DNA from: Candidatus Woesearchaeota archaeon
GTDB lineage: Archaea > Nanobdellota > Nanobdellia > Woesearchaeales > WJKL01
Reading direction: 5' to 3'
Length of the DNA: 64,000 bases
Assembly: GCA_019322435.1 (NCBI GenBank)
Contig: JAHWIR010000005.1
Coordinates: 62,001 to 126,000, forward strand
Below are positions 42,410 to 50,718 of the stretch, piece after piece. Within the stretch, counting starts at the first letter, position 1; each line of letters opens with the position of its first letter. The translations under genes and the position numbers were made by a program. The notes under the pieces are model-generated. The model was given only the letters and a program-made list of their open reading frames with translations. It ran no database searches and was not told where the DNA came from.

Positions 42410-43585
42410 ATGGCTAAAAAAGATTTTGAAAGAAATATTTGGAAGTATTATATTTTTGTTTTTTTGAAGAATATGAATTTAATTGTGCCTATCTTTATGT
42501 TGTTTTTTCTAGAAAATGGATTAAGTTTAACTCAAGCAATGTTTCTGATTACAATAGCTTGTGTTATGGGGTTGGTATTAGAGATTCCTAGCGGAGTATT
42601 TGCAGATTTATGGGGCAGGAAAGGTTCAATGATATTAGGAGCATTATGTTTAATAGGAGGGTATTTCATTAGAGCAGCCAGTACTAGTTTTATAGAATTT
42701 GCAGGATCTATGGTTATTTTGGCTACTGGCGCGGCATTTATTTCTGGAGCAGATAAAGCAATGATATACGATAGTCTAAAAGAGATTAAGAAAGAGCACT
42801 TATACAAGAAAATAGCTGGAACTGAGAATTTTTTTGCTTCTGGAGGAATGGCGATAGGCTCATTAATAGGAGGATCAATAGCAATATTTGGTTTAAGAAA
42901 AGCTCATTATGCTATGCTTATTCCAATGGGTTTGTTGCTGCTAATTTCTTTCACATTTAAGGAGCCTGAGATGTATAAAAAAGTAATTAAGAGAAATTAT
43001 TTAGGACATTTAAAAGAAGGTGTTATATTTTCTTTTACTCATAAGCGAGTAAGGAATTTGATTTTATTTTCAGGCCTTATGATTGGATTAATGATGACAA
43101 GCCATATGTTTTACCAGCCCTATATGAAACAGATTGGGGTTCCTTTGGAAGCATTCGGTGTACTGTATCTGTTATTTTTAGGAGTTGCTGCAGTTTCTGC
43201 AAAAGGAGCTTATAAAATAGAAAAAAAGTTAGGAGAGAAGAAATCAATAATCATGATTCCATTATTATTAGCATTGCAATTATTTTTAATAGGAAAATTT
43301 TCATTTTATAATGCTTTCTTGTTCCTCTTTATAGGAGAATTTATTTGGGGTTTTAACAGGCCTATACTTGCAAATTATATTAATGAACATGTTGAATCAT
43401 ATCATAGAGCAACAGTATTATCAGTAAATGCCATGGGTCATAAGATAGTTTGGGCTATTGCAGCTCCATTAATAGGCTTGTTTGCAGATCTTTGGAGTGT
43501 GCAAACTGCATTTTTAATTATGGCTGTAATTGTTGCTGTTATTTCTATAGTGATATTAAGCGGATGGAAGCTTAGGAAAAGATGA
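42410..43585 (+). CDS. Major facilitator superfamily transporter
   Basis: A 391-residue MFS permease with about 12 membrane helices. The motif after helix 2 (VLEIPSGVFADLWGRKGSMILG) is the classic MFS A-motif with GVFADLWGRK, repeated as LFADLWS in the C-half. The substrate cannot be inferred; many such proteins export drugs or small metabolites. A TATA-like TTTATTAA at about 42379-42386 lies 27 nt before the ATG, giving its own promoter. It may be functionally linked to the preceding operon only by position. It converges with the tandem Lrp gene. Confidence 0.92.
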   Translation: MAKKDFERNIWKYYIFVFLKNMNLIVPIFMLFFLENGLSLTQAMFLITIACVMGLVLEIPSGVFADLWGRKGSMILGALCLIGGYFIRAASTSFIEFAGSMVILATGAAFISGADKAMIYDSLKEIKKEHLYKKIAGTENFFASGGMAIGSLIGGSIAIFGLRKAHYAMLIPMGLLLLISFTFKEPEMYKKVIKRNYLGHLKEGVIFSFTHKRVRNLILFSGLMIGLMMTSHMFYQPYMKQIGVPLEAFGVLYLLFLGVAAVSAKGAYKIEKKLGEKKSIIMIPLLLALQLFLIGKFSFYNAFLFLFIGEFIWGFNRPILANYINEHVESYHRATVLSVNAMGHKIVWAIAAPLIGLFADLWSVQTAFLIMAVIVAVISIVILSGWKLRKR

Positions 43586-43603
43586 GATTCTGGCGGGAAA
43601 TAG

Positions 43604-44578
43604 TTATTCTTTCTTTATACCAGGAAGCCATTTCTCTTTTGTTATGATTACGTTTTCATGATTCCTGATTATCTCGTGGAATTCTCTTCTTAAATCATCA
43701 ATAATTTTATTCAGCTCTTGGTAATTATTTACAACTAATTCTAATTCAGCATCCCATGGTGCAATCATCTTTACATAATAAGTAGTTTGAGGAAGATTTT
43801 TTATATATTCTAATAATCTTTTTTCTTCTTCTGGGCTTATAGATCTGTAATAAAGAATTATTTTAAAATATTCTAATCCAAGCTTGTTGTGGTCAATACT
43901 GGTTCTATAACCTATGATTATTCCTTTGTCTTCTAGATTCTTTATTTTGTTCCTCACAATCTTAACTGTAGATCCTGCTTCTTTTGCAAGCAGAGTGATT
44001 GGGATTCTTGCATTGTTTGCCAGAATATCCAGTATTTTTTGATCGGTTTCATCTATTATATTCTTTACAATCTCTCCTGCAAAAGATTTAACTTCATAAA
44101 TCTCTCCTGTCAGATATTTTTTAACATATTGCTTTGTTTCAATCATAACACCAATTTCTTTTCTTATTATTAAGTGCTTGAATCTTGAAAAAATATCATT
44201 TTTAATCTTGTCAAACTCTATTGATGATTCTGCACTTACTCCTATTATATAATCCCATACTCCGCTGCAGATACCATGCCATGGAATTTTTTTATGGCTT
44301 CCAATATATGCAAATAGTTTGTCTTTTTCTTCAGGGATGTTTTCTAACTGCAGAAATATCTTGTAATATGTTATGCCTAGTTTTGCATGGTTGATAGATG
44401 TTATGAATTTCTCTAAAACACCCTTTTCCATTAACTGCTTTATCCTGTATTTTGTTGCTTCTCTTGAACGTCCTATGCGTTTTGCTAATTGTGTGTTAGA
44501 TATTCTTGCGTTTTTATCTAGCTCAAAAAGCAATTTTCGGTCAATTTTATCTAGTTTTACTATGTTATTATTGCCCAT
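43604..44578 (-). CDS. Tandem Lrp/AsnC-type transcription regulator
   Basis: A 324-residue regulator made of two full Lrp/AsnC units in one chain. HTH1 (about 10-55, IDRKLLFELDKNARISNTQLAKRIGRSREATKYRI) is followed by a first RAM-like domain, then HTH2 (about 180-225, DQKILDILANNARIPITLLAKEAG) and a second RAM-like domain. A chain of this kind can act as a pseudo-dimer. The ATG at 44578 is preferred to the TTG at 44587 because the TATA box (44601-44608) then lies 27 nt upstream. It is divergent from the radical SAM locus and may control it. Confidence 0.92.
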   Translation of the reverse strand: MGNNNIVKLDKIDRKLLFELDKNARISNTQLAKRIGRSREATKYRIKQLMEKGVLEKFITSINHAKLGITYYKIFLQLENIPEEKDKLFAYIGSHKKIPWHGICSGVWDYIIGVSAESSIEFDKIKNDIFSRFKHLIIRKEIGVMIETKQYVKKYLTGEIYEVKSFAGEIVKNIIDETDQKILDILANNARIPITLLAKEAGSTVKIVRNKIKNLEDKGIIIGYRTSIDHNKLGLEYFKIILYYRSISPEEEKRLLEYIKNLPQTTYYVKMIAPWDAELELVVNNYQELNKIIDDLRREFHEIIRNHENVIITKEKWLPGIKKE

Positions 44579-44600
44579 ATTAACCAATAATATCTTTTTC

Positions 44601-44608
44601 TTTATAAA
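44601..44608 (-). promoter_or_regulatory. TATA box of the tandem Lrp gene
   Basis: TTTATAAA about 27 nt from the ATG at 44578; no ribosome site is seen. Confidence 0.65.
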
Positions 44609-44691
44609 TATTGCTATTTTCGGTCAAAATATGATAGGAAGTTTGTTATATAGGTAATAACTACTAAATAGTAATAAATGAGGTGATACAA

Positions 44692-44751
44692 ATGTTCAAT
44701 CTTGCTGAATTCATAAGACAATGCGAAGTAAAATCTGTGGTGAGAAAATGA
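44692..44751 (+). CDS. 19-residue peptide ORF coupled to a radical SAM gene
   Basis: ATG at 44692 follows GAGGTGAT with ideal spacing and opens a 19-codon ORF, MFNLAEFIRQCEVKSVVRK. Its TGA overlaps the ATG of the radical SAM gene (ATGA), so translation of the two is coupled. A TATA-like TTATATAGG (about 44646-44654) leaves a short leader. It could be a modified-peptide precursor or a translation-coupling leader. It is too short for automatic gene calling and I have not seen it described. Confidence 0.5.
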   Translation: MFNLAEFIRQCEVKSVVRK

Positions 44752-46256
44752 CAAAGAAGATTATGTTATTAAAACCGCCAATGTATACAGATGCTGTATT
44801 TGATCCAATCAGAACAACACAGCCGATTGGATTATGGTATATTGGAAGCTATCTAAAAGAAAAAGGATACGATGTCAATATACTAGATACAGTTATGGAG
44901 GGCTTTGATAACAAAGTAATGCTAGACTCAGATGTTTGTTTTGAAGAGTTTGAAAAACAAAAATCAAAAGACTTGGAAGAACTTACTGCAGAAGAATTTG
45001 TAGACAAATATTCTCCATATGATTCAAAAGACAATATTAACAGATTTATTGTCAGGACTGGATTGTCTGATGAGGAAATCTTAGAAAGGATTAGAGAAGA
45101 GAAGCCAGACTATATTGGAATGTCTGTTTTTGCATCTTGCAATCATGATCCTGCTGTAGATATAGCTAAGATCATTAAAAAGGAATTTCCAGATGTAAAG
45201 ATAATTGCTGGAGGAGCTCATGCTACTGATATGGCTGAAACTCTGCTAAGAGATTCTGAAGGAGCAATTGATTTCTGCGGATTAGGAGATGGCCAGTATG
45301 TTTTAGAAGATATTCTTGAAGGAAGAATGCCAGAAATAGGAATTGCTTATTTAGAGAACAATGAATTAATCTATAAAGGAGAATTCAGAAGGATGAAGAT
45401 GGACGAGTTCTCATTGCTTGATCCAGATTTAGTCAAAGATATAGAGTTACCTATGCCTGCTTCGCACACTCAAGATACTGAAGGAAGAAAATATGTTGAT
45501 GTCATGTTTTCAAGAGGATGCAGAAAAAAATGTGAGTATTGCGTAGCTGGAAGCAAAGATTATGGCTATGACAAATTAAATCTGGAAACAATTGATGAGC
45601 AGCTTAAGAAACTGAAAAAAGCTGGTTATGAAGAGCTTGTTTTGCAGGATGATGATTTGCTTAGAGATAAAAATCATTTTTTCAGTGTGCTGGAATTGAT
45701 GAAAAAATATGATTTCAAATGGCAGGATAATGGAGGAATAGCTATTGAAGACCTTGATACAGAAGTAGTTGACAAGATCATTGAAAATGGAAACTGCAAT
45801 TCATTGTATATTCCTTTTAATCCAAGACATTTTAGAGTGAAGAGAGCTGCAAATACTGCTACTGAAAAATATTCAGGAAATGTTGAGCAGTTGAAGAGAC
45901 TTAGAGATGCAGAAATCTATGTTTTTACTAGTGGCATCTATGGAACAGATGTGCAGACTAAAGAAGATATTGATGCTGAGATTGATATGTACAAACATTT
46001 GATAACAGAAGGTTATGTAGACCAAGCACTAGTGTTTGCAGTAGCCCACTTGCCTGCAACCAAGAACTATGAATTGTTTAGTGATGACATTATAAAGAAA
46101 GATGACTGGATAGGCTATTCTATATTTGTGCCTCAAGCGAAAACAGAGACAATGAGTATAGAAGAAGTTGAAGTAGCTGTTGTAAAAGCTAATAAAGAAT
46201 TCAACAAACTTCAGAAACAAGCAGGAGTATGGGGTTCAGCTTTCCCTAAAAAATAA
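44748..46256 (+). CDS. B12-binding-domain radical SAM enzyme
   Basis: A 502-residue enzyme. The N-terminal part (about 1-150) has the cobalamin-binding Rossmann pattern seen in BchE/hopanoid-type enzymes (PIGLWYIGSYLKEKGYDVNILD, IIAGGAHATDMAE). The radical SAM core carries the [4Fe-4S] site C258-x3-C262-x2-C265 in SRGCRKKCEYC. Members of this class methylate or rearrange unactivated carbon centres; the substrate is unknown. The ATG at 44748, after GGTGAG, overlaps the stop of the 19-codon ORF; the TTG/ATG at 44721 is less likely. It is divergent from the tandem Lrp regulator. Confidence 0.88.
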   Translation: MTKKIMLLKPPMYTDAVFDPIRTTQPIGLWYIGSYLKEKGYDVNILDTVMEGFDNKVMLDSDVCFEEFEKQKSKDLEELTAEEFVDKYSPYDSKDNINRFIVRTGLSDEEILERIREEKPDYIGMSVFASCNHDPAVDIAKIIKKEFPDVKIIAGGAHATDMAETLLRDSEGAIDFCGLGDGQYVLEDILEGRMPEIGIAYLENNELIYKGEFRRMKMDEFSLLDPDLVKDIELPMPASHTQDTEGRKYVDVMFSRGCRKKCEYCVAGSKDYGYDKLNLETIDEQLKKLKKAGYEELVLQDDDLLRDKNHFFSVLELMKKYDFKWQDNGGIAIEDLDTEVVDKIIENGNCNSLYIPFNPRHFRVKRAANTATEKYSGNVEQLKRLRDAEIYVFTSGIYGTDVQTKEDIDAEIDMYKHLITEGYVDQALVFAVAHLPATKNYELFSDDIIKKDDWIGYSIFVPQAKTETMSIEEVEVAVVKANKEFNKLQKQAGVWGSAFPKK

Positions 46257-46271
46257 TTTTTTTCTTTTTTT

Positions 46272-46982
46272 TTAAATTCTTTCCCACAATGCATTAAAGA
46301 AATCTCTTTGTTTTTCTACAATGTGTTTTGAGTAGATTAAGACGCCTCTTGGAGAATCTCCCCAAGAAATTATTGCCATCTTGCTGTTGCAGATGCCTGT
46401 ATTTGCTGGAACAGGCATGTCTGTGTATTTCATCCTTAGATATTTTCTTTTCTTGAACAAAGGTTTTAATGAGATTGGAGCAATTCCTTTTGTGATTAAT
46501 CCTTTGTCTTTTCTCTTTGCATCGTATCTTTTGTAGAATTTCTGTATCTCCTTGCTTTTTTCCAGTTCAGGAGCAAAGAACAGGAACTGATCTGCTTTTT
46601 TAGCGTCTTCTATCAATGTGTTTAACAATGTCATAACTCCTTTTAATCCCTGGAACAGCTCAACTTCCTGCTTTTCTTTTGCCAGTTTCTGCTTTTCTTT
46701 TAGTTTTGGAAGCAGTTTTGCAACCTGTTTTTCCTTGTCCTTAAGATAAACCATGAAGTTGTTTGGATCTGCTGCCTGATATATCTTGAATTTGCCTTTT
46801 TTTGTGTATGAAACAAGGCCTTTTTCTATCAATCTGTTGATATTAAAGTGAAAAACAGAGTTTTGGATGTCTGCTTTGTCTATTATGTTGCCTGCAGTGG
46901 ATGGACCTAATTCTAGTAAAGCTAAATACACTTTAATTTCTCCTTGTGTCAGGCCAATATCCTCTAATATCTTTGTATCCAT
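46272..46982 (-). CDS. TrmB-family transcription regulator
   Basis: A 236-residue sugar- or metabolite-responsive-type regulator. The N-terminal winged helix (about 1-70, LEDIGLTQGEIKVYLALLELGPSTAGNIID...VFHFNINRLIEKGLVSYTKKGKFKIYQA) is typical of TrmB proteins; a coiled-coil (about 85-120) and a C-terminal PLD-like effector domain follow. The frame extends to 47060, but the ATG at 46982 fits the TATA box 47004-47011 and the family start. An inverted repeat at 47020-47043 in the shared divergent region is a candidate operator. Confidence 0.9.
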   Translation of the reverse strand: MDTKILEDIGLTQGEIKVYLALLELGPSTAGNIIDKADIQNSVFHFNINRLIEKGLVSYTKKGKFKIYQAADPNNFMVYLKDKEKQVAKLLPKLKEKQKLAKEKQEVELFQGLKGVMTLLNTLIEDAKKADQFLFFAPELEKSKEIQKFYKRYDAKRKDKGLITKGIAPISLKPLFKKRKYLRMKYTDMPVPANTGICNSKMAIISWGDSPRGVLIYSKHIVEKQRDFFNALWERI

Positions 46983-47003
46983 GGATATACTATACTTAAA
47001 TTG

Positions 47004-47011
47004 TTTATAAA
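47004..47011 (-). promoter_or_regulatory. TATA box of the TrmB-like gene
   Basis: TTTATAAA on the minus strand, about 25-28 nt from the ATG at 46982; leaderless transcript likely. Confidence 0.6.
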
Positions 47012-47019
47012 CCTTTCTA

Positions 47020-47043
47020 TTATCCTCCAATATTGTAGGATAA
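47020..47043. repeat. Inverted repeat in the TrmB/receiver intergenic region
   Basis: TTATCCT (47020-47026) and AGGATAA (47037-47043) are separated by 10 nt, a spacing of about one and a half helical turns between half-site centres. It sits just upstream of the TrmB-like gene's TATA box and between the divergent genes. Confidence 0.5.
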
Positions 47044-47099
47044 ATATTGATATATGCCAAGTGTGATTACTATATTATAACAAAATGGAGGAAAATAAA

Positions 47100-47759
47100 A
47101 TGAAAAAACTCGAAATATTAATTGTGGAAGACAATCCAAAACATTTGGAAGATGTAAAGACATACATCAATGAAAAGTTAGAAGCTGGAGCTGAAATTAA
47201 AGTTGATTATGCAAGCAACTTAAAGGAAGCTGAAGATTGCACTGCAGAGAAGAAGTATGATGGAATAATCTGTGATATATTCTTTCCAGCAGGAAATGAG
47301 AATGAAAAAGAAGTAAAGGATGATGCTTATGAGGTTCTAAAAGCAATGTATCCAGATTCTATAGGGAAAAAAAGATATCTTGGAGATCTTGCAACAGATG
47401 ATGATTTTGGGCCTTTAGGAGTAATTATGGCAGAAAAAGTAAAGGATGATGTTCCTTTTGTATTCTGTACAAGTACCTATCATCATGGAGATAAAACCCA
47501 CTTCGTAGTAGACTATGCTGAAAAACAAAAGATACCCTTAATAGAAATATCGCAGAAAGTCATTAGACTTATTTCAAGTGGTGACCTTGATAAAAACGTA
47601 GAACATACAGAAAAACAATGGGACGAGGCTTATTATGAATTGATAAAGAAAGTTGTTTGTGATAAGTTTGGAGTAAAAGATAGATATGACCTTAATGAAG
47701 AACAAGAAGCTGAATTCAAACAGTTAAGGGAAAAGTATTATCCTCCAAAGAAAAAATAA
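47100..47759 (+). CDS. Receiver-like protein with large insertion
   Basis: A 219-residue protein with a receiver-type start ILIVEDN (D11 in the acidic pocket) and a phosphoacceptor-like Asp59 in IICDIFFPAG, followed by an insertion of about 45 residues before the strand VPFVFCTST. The conserved Lys of receivers is not obvious, and the C-terminal 60 residues are charged helix. It may be an atypical or phosphorylation-independent receiver. The ATG at 47100, 9 nt after the in-frame GGAGG, is preferred to 47085. It is divergent from the TrmB-like gene and followed by a 164-residue gene with its own ribosome site. Confidence 0.7.
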   Translation: MKKLEILIVEDNPKHLEDVKTYINEKLEAGAEIKVDYASNLKEAEDCTAEKKYDGIICDIFFPAGNENEKEVKDDAYEVLKAMYPDSIGKKRYLGDLATDDDFGPLGVIMAEKVKDDVPFVFCTSTYHHGDKTHFVVDYAEKQKIPLIEISQKVIRLISSGDLDKNVEHTEKQWDEAYYELIKKVVCDKFGVKDRYDLNEEQEAEFKQLREKYYPPKKK

Positions 47760-47800
47760 TTTTTTTCTTTTTTTTAAATTCAAAACAAAGGTGATGAAAA

Positions 47801-48295
47801 ATGAAAGAACAATCAAAAATTATCTTAACAAAAGATTTTAAAGGTTATATGGATACGATAGAAGCGCTTAAAGTAGGTATTCCTATAGTGATTTGGGCAA
47901 AAGAGGATCCTTGTGAGCCTAATGATGTATACTTAAATGATGAAAGTTTTAGAGAAATCATAAAGAAGAGTGACAGCCAAGTATTATGGATAAATGCTTG
48001 TGATAAATGTATGGGAGATATGGATGGAAGGTGGAGAGAATTTGCTGAATACAATGGAATCTATGTACCTAATTTTAAATTTCCAAATAGTGGTTCAGCT
48101 GGAAAATTATCCTTATATGATAATTTGGGTGTGAGAAGAGATACTACAATAGCTTCATTAGACCTATTTGAAAAGATAAAAAAGATATCTTGTTTTAGGG
48201 ATATAACAGATATCTTAGATAAGCAGAACAAGATAGAAGCAATGGTTGAAAATTACAATGAAGCAAAAGATCTGTTCAACATAGTAAATAAATAA
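47801..48295 (+). CDS. Hypothetical protein (164 aa)
   Basis: A 164-residue soluble protein with no recognised family. A central CDKCMGDMDGRW segment could bind a metal. The layout (strand, helix, strand) of the first half loosely resembles a receiver-like fold (IPIVIWAKED, QVLWINACDK). A good ribosome site (GGTGATG) precedes the ATG. It lies 41 nt behind the receiver-like gene and is probably co-transcribed. Confidence 0.65.
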   Translation: MKEQSKIILTKDFKGYMDTIEALKVGIPIVIWAKEDPCEPNDVYLNDESFREIIKKSDSQVLWINACDKCMGDMDGRWREFAEYNGIYVPNFKFPNSGSAGKLSLYDNLGVRRDTTIASLDLFEKIKKISCFRDITDILDKQNKIEAMVENYNEAKDLFNIVNK

Positions 48296-48327
48296 TTTTT
48301 TCTCTTTTTCTTTCTAAACAATAAAAC

Positions 48328-48335
48328 ATTTAAAA
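48328..48335 (+). promoter_or_regulatory. TATA-like box of the DUF483 gene
   Basis: ATTTAAAA about 26 nt before the ATG at 48358; leaderless transcript likely. Confidence 0.5.
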
Positions 48336-48357
48336 TCCATTTTCTTTGTCCTTGTAT

Positions 48358-49023
48358 ATGAACATCGATGCTTTGAAAGGGGTATTTGGCTCAACTACAA
48401 AGGCTTGCGAGATAATGTATCTGATGTATGGGAAGAAGCCTGTTGTTAGGCAGGGATTTTATGATAATGAGGTAGGCAGGGTAAAAGAGTTCTGCAGAAG
48501 GCATAATCTTGCTTATGAGACTGCTCCGTATAAAGTTATCTTGGCTGATACTCACAAGAGATATTCTAATAAAGGGCTGAAAGCAAGGATTGATGATCCT
48601 AGGAGAGGGATGTTTTTTATCTATATGTCAAAAGATGAGACAAAGGCAGCTGAGGCAAGGATTCATGAGATGAAGGATAATCATAGAGAGCTTGGATTTG
48701 ACTTGGGATATCCTGAATGCTGTGTTGAATTCTTTGCTGAGAAGTGGGAAGAAAGAAGCAGGCTGGATAATGATTATATATTCCCTGCATTGCATAATTC
48801 AGATGGATTTAGGTTTTCATTTCATACAAATATTTTAAAAAGAAGCAAGGATGTTACTTTATTGAATCATTTTCCTCATTCTTTTCAGTGCGAAGAATCA
48901 ATTGAGCTAGCTAAAAGACATCTGAAGATGCTGATGGAGTTAGAGCCTGGCCTGGCAATGAGGATTGTAAGGGAATTGAAGTGCAAGGTAAGGGTTGGAA
49001 GCAAGATTGTTGAGTTTTCTTAA
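48358..49023 (+). CDS. DUF483-family protein
   Basis: A 221-residue protein of DUF483, an archaeal family of unknown function. The hallmark is LGFDLGYPECCVEFFAEKW (about 120-140) with adjacent Cys. Other family segments are a conserved Arg/His-rich stretch in the first third and the C-terminal HSFQCEESIELAKRH. It has no TM or signal peptide. The ATG at 48358 fits the promoter; the TTG at 48346 is less likely. It is a single gene between the receiver pair and a small hypothetical gene. Confidence 0.82.
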   Translation: MNIDALKGVFGSTTKACEIMYLMYGKKPVVRQGFYDNEVGRVKEFCRRHNLAYETAPYKVILADTHKRYSNKGLKARIDDPRRGMFFIYMSKDETKAAEARIHEMKDNHRELGFDLGYPECCVEFFAEKWEERSRLDNDYIFPALHNSDGFRFSFHTNILKRSKDVTLLNHFPHSFQCEESIELAKRHLKMLMELEPGLAMRIVRELKCKVRVGSKIVEFS

Positions 49024-49086
49024 AAAAGCATCAGGTTTATAAAGTACTTTTCCTATAAATATTATAGTTGAGGGGGTTCTATATAA

Positions 49087-49479
49087 GTGGTAAATATGAT
49101 TATGAAGAAAAATTTTCAAGATGCTGGAGGAATTAGTGATTTAGATCTTCAACATAAAACAAGGGAATTATATACTCTTCGGCATAGAATTATAAGATAT
49201 AAAAGAAGATTATTAAAAGAGGGTTTTAGACAAGCAAGAGAAAAAGATGTATCTTTTGTTTTGCCAGAATATGCCTGGCCTCCTCTTGAGCAAGATCCTT
49301 CTAAAAGATATTTACATAAAGACCTTGAAGATGATGTTGATATTACACCCATCCTAAATTTAGCAAAAGAAATCCTTCCTTCATTGTATAACAGATATAA
49401 TTCTTTAATGGAAAAATATGAAATAGGATGTGATAATTTAGAAAGTATGTTAAACACATTAAGAAATCATTCTTCCTAA
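49087..49479 (+). CDS. Hypothetical protein (130 aa)
   Basis: A 130-residue charged, helix-rich protein of no recognised family. The first part (about 20-55) is strongly basic helix (LYTLRHRIIRYKRRLLKEGFRQ). A GTG at 49087 with GAGGGGG about 10 nt before it, or ATG at 49096, are both possible starts. It overlaps the convergent gene by 21 nt. Confidence 0.6.
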   Translation: MVNMIMKKNFQDAGGISDLDLQHKTRELYTLRHRIIRYKRRLLKEGFRQAREKDVSFVLPEYAWPPLEQDPSKRYLHKDLEDDVDITPILNLAKEILPSLYNRYNSLMEKYEIGCDNLESMLNTLRNHSS

Positions 49480-50145
49480 TGCCATTGACTTTATTATATT
49501 TCTTGCGGTTTCACGCTCGATTTGTGGATGTTCTGGTATTTCTGTTATTTTTCTTCCAGAAGCAGCTCTCACAATTGTATGATCGTTTTTTTCTAGTATA
49601 TACCCGCATGCTCTTGCTAATGCTTTTAATTCTGTAGGTCTTGTTACAATTTTTCTTTGATTTAAGAATTTTTGAGCTTCATTTATTGTGGCTACAGTTG
49701 GCTCTTCTCCTTTTTCTACAGGCTCTTTCAAAGAAGACAAAGCTGTTTCAATTAAGTCTATATTAGTTAAAAGATTAGAATAATCTTCTGTAAAAGTGTC
49801 AACCCATGATTTTATAAATTTAGGGTCTTCCTTGCTAAGAGTCTTTAACTCAGCTTCGCTTTCAACTATTTCTTTTTTTATTCTTTCAAGGCCTTCCTCA
49901 ATAGCTTCGACATTTGCTGTAATTTGTGGAAGTATACTTTTATTGGCTGGTTCTTGTTCATAATGATGGATTTTTGTATAAAATATGTTTTTGAATCTGC
50001 CTAGCTTTCTTTCAACTGCTCTATTATATTTTTTAACTGATTCTACACTTCCTTGTTTTAATTTAACTTCTATATACCTTACAAGTTTGTCTGCTTTTTT
50101 TAGAATTCTTTTAAGCCTATGCAATGGGCTGAATAGTTCTATCAT
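49459..50145 (-). CDS. Coiled-coil protein with HicA-like C-terminal domain
   Basis: A 228-residue protein. Residues about 1-165 are long helices and coiled coil. The C-terminus (about 168-228) resembles the HicA/YcfA dsRBD-like fold: ELKALARACGYILEKNDHTIVRA with His in the position of the HicA catalytic His, then a basic/Pro segment (GRKITEIPEHPQ) and a last helix (ARNIIKSMAL). HicA proteins are mRNA interferase toxins with HicB antitoxins; no HicB is adjacent, so activity is uncertain. Overlaps the convergent 130-residue gene. Confidence 0.65.
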   Translation of the reverse strand: MIELFSPLHRLKRILKKADKLVRYIEVKLKQGSVESVKKYNRAVERKLGRFKNIFYTKIHHYEQEPANKSILPQITANVEAIEEGLERIKKEIVESEAELKTLSKEDPKFIKSWVDTFTEDYSNLLTNIDLIETALSSLKEPVEKGEEPTVATINEAQKFLNQRKIVTRPTELKALARACGYILEKNDHTIVRAASGRKITEIPEHPQIERETARNIIKSMALGRMIS

Positions 50146-50169
50146 TTTAGTATATAATAATGTCTGATT

Positions 50170-50718
50170 TTATATATTTTTCCTATAACTTATAATAGGA
50201 ATTCCTTCAAACCTATATGTCTTTCCTTTTTTCAAAAATCTTGGGAGAAAGATATTGTTATAGACAAATAAAACTGTTTCTGGTTGCATTTCTTTCAGTA
50301 ATTTATCTTCTAATCCATATTCAAAGCCTTTGTCTGGGTTGATGAAGATTGCATTGTATTTGGATATATCCTGTTTCAGAAAATCTCCTTTGATGAATTT
50401 TGCTTTTAAGCCAAGTGCATCTCTTATTCTTTCTCCTATTTTGATTAGTTTTTCATCAAATTCAATTCCTGCTGCTTTTGTGAACAAAGAAGCGATCAAG
50501 ACAACTTTTCCATCTCCTGAGCCTAAGTCAATGAAGTTTTTAAAATTCTGTAATTTAATTTTCACAAAGAATTCATAGACATCTTGTGTTCCAGCTGGTC
50601 CCCAGATTCCTTTTTGAGTGTCTTGGATAGTAGGGGATCCTTTTGCATAAAAAGAAACATAGAATGCATCATATTTTTGTTTTATTTGGTGGAATGTGTC
50701 TAATCTGATTTTAATCAT
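50170..50718 (-). CDS. SAM-dependent methyltransferase
   Basis: A 182-residue class I methyltransferase. Motif I is FIDLGSGDGKVVLIASL, followed by the acidic loop GIEFDEKLIKIGERI and motif II/post-II with NAIFINPDKG, where NPDKG stands in place of NPPY or DPPF, so the target is unclear. The ATG at 50718 overlaps the preceding TIM-barrel stop by 4 nt; the frame extends to 50739. It is the last gene of a three-gene operon. Confidence 0.85.
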   Translation of the reverse strand: MIKIRLDTFHQIKQKYDAFYVSFYAKGSPTIQDTQKGIWGPAGTQDVYEFFVKIKLQNFKNFIDLGSGDGKVVLIASLFTKAAGIEFDEKLIKIGERIRDALGLKAKFIKGDFLKQDISKYNAIFINPDKGFEYGLEDKLLKEMQPETVLFVYNNIFLPRFLKKGKTYRFEGIPIISYRKNI

